Below are positions 6,120 through 8,226 of a stretch of 8,226 nucleotides of DNA, one piece after another. This stretch comes from Verrucomicrobiaceae bacterium (lineage in GTDB: Bacteria; Verrucomicrobiota; Verrucomicrobiae; Verrucomicrobiales; Akkermansiaceae), in the NCBI GenBank assembly GCA_003820635.1, contig RPOS01000136.1, positions 1-8,226 on the forward strand. The letters run 5' to 3'. The translations under genes were made by a program, and so were the position numbers. The stretch's first letter is position 1. Every line of letters starts with the position of its first letter. The notes beneath the pieces were generated by a model. It searched no databases and was not told the DNA's origin. It saw only the letters and a list, made by a program, of their open reading frames with translations.

Positions 6120-6126
6120 GAAACTT

Positions 6127-7830
6127 TTACAGTCCTTGCCAATCCGCAGCAGTGACCCCTGTGGCTTTGAACCAAAGATTGCTTGTTGTGTTCAAAACTT
6201 CCTCACCAACAAACTTGGGGGTTAGCACACCAACAGGAGTGCCAGCGTTTGTTCTGTATCCAATCTGACCGCCTTTTGTAACCCAAGTGCCCGGAGTTCC
6301 GGCTACCGCGCAATAGTATCCAAACGGATCGCCAACAACTAATGCGTCTGGTTGCGTCTCATCACCAAGTTGCCAAGTCCCTGTTGTTGGCGCTGAGTTT
6401 CTGTAGTCAATGTATTTTCCGAGTTTTTTATCGGATAGCCTAGATCCTGCATAAGAAGCAATTTGTCTGCGCCCTCCAGATACAAGCGCATCGCTTCTAA
6501 TAAGACCACTGTCAGTTATAAAACCAAGTGCTTCCACCCATACGTCAGTACCAGAAGCATCTGCCAGAACACCATACAAAGTTCCGCTGTTAATGCTGCC
6601 CTGCTCTCTTCCTGAAACTGTAATTTGGCCGCTAGTGCCACCAATGCGAACTACAGAAGAAGTACCGGAAAAAGTATTGGCGTAAGAAGTAATTCCGAGC
6701 AATTCAGATGAAATACATGAATTTGATTCAACCAAGTGCGTTCCCGCGATGACATTTGCTTCGGTGTAGAACCCATTCACAGAAAACGCGGTGCAGCCAA
6801 CAATCAATAGTGCTCGCCCGCTGCACTTATCAACCGCGCAATTAACAAGAGAAAGCCCGCCTGTTTGATACTGAAACAGCATTCCTTTTGATGACGTATT
6901 TGCGCCAATGGTTGATTGCAAAACATAGCAATTAACCAGTGTGTTTGTTGTCATTCCAACGCTACCAGCGTTTGAAATATAAATGCCCCAGTCGTAAGCG
7001 TCCAGAACACGAACAGCCGTTATCATCGCCATATAAACGAAAGGATCGGCTGCATCCACGTCGTTACCGAGCGCCACGCCTCGATAAGCCTTGTTAATGA
7101 GGATGTTGGATATAACACCTTCAAACGCGCCCTTGTTGAACAAAATGCCTACCGCACTGGTGTCTGCTACGCCTTGTTGCGTAACGTAGTCAATGTTGAG
7201 ATCAGAAATTGTCCAACGCGAAGATCTGATACGAATGCAACGGGTGTTTTGCGCCGGATAAATCGTATTGCCGTTGCCGTATATTTTTTGGTTGAAGCCA
7301 ATATCAATAGGCGCAGAAGTGTAATAGTCTGCATCTAAGTTGATATAGCCGCATTGAGTCAAACAGGCTGCAAATGCGGTATTGTTGGCTAGCTTTGCAG
7401 CGGTAGAAGAATCATTAGCTATCGCACCAAAGTCTTTCACACTAACTGTCTGACGCAATTTGGCTTGAACAGTCGTAGCGACTGCGCCGGTGCCGGATTG
7501 CAAGAACCCCACCAAAGCAGAGCCACCAGACTCGGACAAGTCGGCAAGTGCCTGAACGCTGGCGCTGACGATGTTATCCACCGTCCAGATTTCAACGTCT
7601 GTCGAAGTGGTCAGTTTGAGCTTGTATGACGCCACCCCAAGCCAGATTCCAGCTTCGCCGCGGCTATCCAGAATCACCGGATTGGTGTTCGGCGTTGTGC
7701 CGCTCTCATCCGTGTAAGTTGTCAGCGGCGTCGTAGTGCCAGCGGCGTAGGTATAGACCTTGCCGCCAGATAGCGGGTTGCCGTTGGCATCCAGGAATTG
7801 CTGCTTAGGTGTTGGAGTGAGCGTCGTCAT
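6127..7830 (-). CDS. Tailspike protein with beta-helix (pectate-lyase-like) domain
   Basis: This 567-residue protein has a layered tailspike architecture. Residues 8-87 form an N-terminal virion-attachment domain (KQQFLDANGNPLSGGKVYTY, then TPLTTYTDESGT, NTNPVILDSRGEAGIWL), analogous in design to the P22 tailspike head-binding domain. Residues 107-136 are the linker common to many podophage tail proteins (VGFLQSGTGAV, then VQAKLRQTVSVKDFGA), which leads into the beta-helix. Residues ~137-460 show repeated short beta strands and turns with Asn/Gly/Ser and many N-x-x-I/V steps, typical of a right-handed parallel beta-helix. The usual G-D-G-x-x-D-D-T after the linker is replaced by an unrelated sequence. 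Residues ~473-567 form a C-terminal region (TPVGVLTPKFVGEEVLNTTS, then LWFKATG, ending ADWQGL) seen at the ends of phage fibre proteins. It probably binds or depolymerises a surface polysaccharide; no catalytic residues can be assigned. ATG 7830 has AGGGA 6 nt upstream. Confidence 0.88.
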   Translation of the reverse strand: MTTLTPTPKQQFLDANGNPLSGGKVYTYAAGTTTPLTTYTDESGTTPNTNPVILDSRGEAGIWLGVASYKLKLTTSTDVEIWTVDNIVSASVQALADLSESGGSALVGFLQSGTGAVATTVQAKLRQTVSVKDFGAIANDSSTAAKLANNTAFAACLTQCGYINLDADYYTSAPIDIGFNQKIYGNGNTIYPAQNTRCIRIRSSRWTISDLNIDYVTQQGVADTSAVGILFNKGAFEGVISNILINKAYRGVALGNDVDAADPFVYMAMITAVRVLDAYDWGIYISNAGSVGMTTNTLVNCYVLQSTIGANTSSKGMLFQYQTGGLSLVNCAVDKCSGRALLIVGCTAFSVNGFYTEANVIAGTHLVESNSCISSELLGITSYANTFSGTSSVVRIGGTSGQITVSGREQGSINSGTLYGVLADASGTDVWVEALGFITDSGLIRSDALVSGGRRQIASYAGSRLSDKKLGKYIDYRNSAPTTGTWQLGDETQPDALVVGDPFGYYCAVAGTPGTWVTKGGQIGYRTNAGTPVGVLTPKFVGEEVLNTTSNLWFKATGVTAADWQGL

Positions 7831-7836
7831 TTACAG

Positions 7837-7841
7837 TCCCT
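7837..7841 (-). promoter_or_regulatory. Ribosome binding site for the tailspike gene
   Basis: AGGGA on the - strand, 6 nt from the ATG at 7830, lying in the 11-bp gap after the DUF7936-like stop. It is strong and well spaced, consistent with high expression of a structural protein. Confidence 0.65.
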
Positions 7842-8162
7842 TTATTGCCAAGGCGAAGGCAACACTGCGTCTATCGGATTCTTCTGCAATTCAATCTGTT
7901 GGGCAATCGCAGCCTTATATGCTGCAACCTGTTCTGCCCCTAGCGCGGATTCTACCCAACCCTGCACTTGTGCTTCAGTCAGATCATTATAGTGCGTAAA
8001 AACATCGCCGGGTGGCGGGACATTGATGCTGCCATAGACGTTCGCACTGTACGTATCTTCAGCGCCAGTCAAACGCCAATTGACTAGATAAACCACGTCT
8101 GTGAATCCACCTTCCGCAAGTTTGACCGACAGCGGCCCTAATATCCAAGTATATGTAATCAT
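7842..8162 (-). CDS. DUF7936-like phage protein (106 aa)
   Basis: This 106-residue protein matches the pattern of a small phage family I know as DUF7936. It has an N-terminal strand with Y-T-W (4-6), then FTDVVYLVNWRLTG (20-33), a V-Y-G (42-44), a DLTEAQVQGWVESALG helix (60-75) and a C-terminal helix ending in NP, then LPSPW (101-105). Members commonly lie next to tail fibre or tailspike genes, and this one directly precedes the tailspike gene by 11 bp. No function is established to my knowledge; a tail-associated or assembly role is a guess from neighbourhood. The ATG at 8162 lacks a clear Shine-Dalgarno and follows the previous stop by 2 bp, so coupling is likely. The alternative is an unrelated small structural protein. 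Confidence 0.7.
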   Translation of the reverse strand: MITYTWILGPLSVKLAEGGFTDVVYLVNWRLTGAEDTYSANVYGSINVPPPGDVFTHYNDLTEAQVQGWVESALGAEQVAAYKAAIAQQIELQKNPIDAVLPSPWQ

Positions 8163-8164
8163 CG

Positions 8165-8226
8165 TTAGTTTGCCATCATGGTTATCCAGTTGGTACCGTC
8201 GCTCTGAATCATTGCAAACTTGCCCA
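8165..8226 (-). CDS. C-terminus of a tail/fibre-type structural protein (partial)
   Basis: An open - strand frame enters from the right edge and ends at the TAA at 8165-8167, 2 bp before the DUF7936-like start. The 19 visible residues end in IQSDGTNWITMMAN. The SDGTNW element is common at the C-terminal end of phage tail-fibre and related structural proteins, so the hidden gene is probably part of the tail module. The rest lies outside the window. Confidence 0.6.
   Translation of the reverse strand, partial: GKFAMIQSDGTNWITMMAN

Noticed and set aside
6107..6121. TAATACG followed by a few partial matches on the + strand, reminiscent of a T7-class promoter
   Set aside because: Only the first seven bases match the consensus, the orientation is antisense to the late genes, and the bases are part of the 6100-6119 stem-loop. 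No phage RNA polymerase gene is visible.
6127..8226. Possible diversity-generating retroelement target in the tail module
   Set aside because: No lectin-fold variable C-terminus, template repeat or reverse transcriptase is visible in the window.

Overview
This window is a stretch of tailed bacteriophage (or prophage) genome. The gene content points to a short-tailed (podovirus-like) phage of a Gram-negative, probably proteobacterial, host. The evidence is a recognisable 'DNA transfer protein p32' family member, two further Ala/Gly-rich ejection-type virion proteins, a beta-helix tailspike and a compact lysis cassette. No integrase, portal, capsid or polymerase gene is present, so lifestyle and genus cannot be fixed from here.

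Layout. The left ~0.85 kb is read on the + strand. It holds the 3' tail of an unseen gene (ends at 49), a 91-aa DUF6378-type protein (46-321) and a 182-aa HNH-like / zinc-knuckle putative homing nuclease (296-844). All three overlap by ATGA or longer overlaps and look like the end of an early or accessory operon. Everything from 848 to the right edge is read on the - strand as one tightly packed late operon. In transcription order (right to left) it contains: the C-terminus of a tail or fibre protein (8165-8226), a 106-aa DUF7936-like protein, a 567-aa tailspike, a 111-aa beta-rich small protein, the p32-like DNA transfer protein (362 aa), two putative internal/ejection proteins (437 and 556 aa), a 76-aa membrane-anchored coiled-coil protein, an M15-family peptidase endolysin (141 aa) and a 63-aa two-helix holin candidate. 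The two operons converge with only 3 bp between stop codons.

How the genes work together. The tailspike would bind and probably process a surface polysaccharide. The p32/437/556 trio would be packaged in the virion and released to carry DNA across the envelope, by analogy with P22 gp7/gp20/gp16 or T7 gp14/15/16. The last three genes would lyse the host. Nearly every late-gene junction has a 1-4 bp overlap or a 1-2 bp gap, implying translational coupling. The one substantial gap (43 bp, 6084-6126, after the tailspike gene) carries a perfect 7-bp stem-loop followed by a strong ribosome binding site. There is no gene-free stretch above 50 bp. I see no tRNA, CRISPR array, insertion sequence, reverse transcriptase or defence system. 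The window reads as a fairly ordinary late module with a few loosely characterised small genes.
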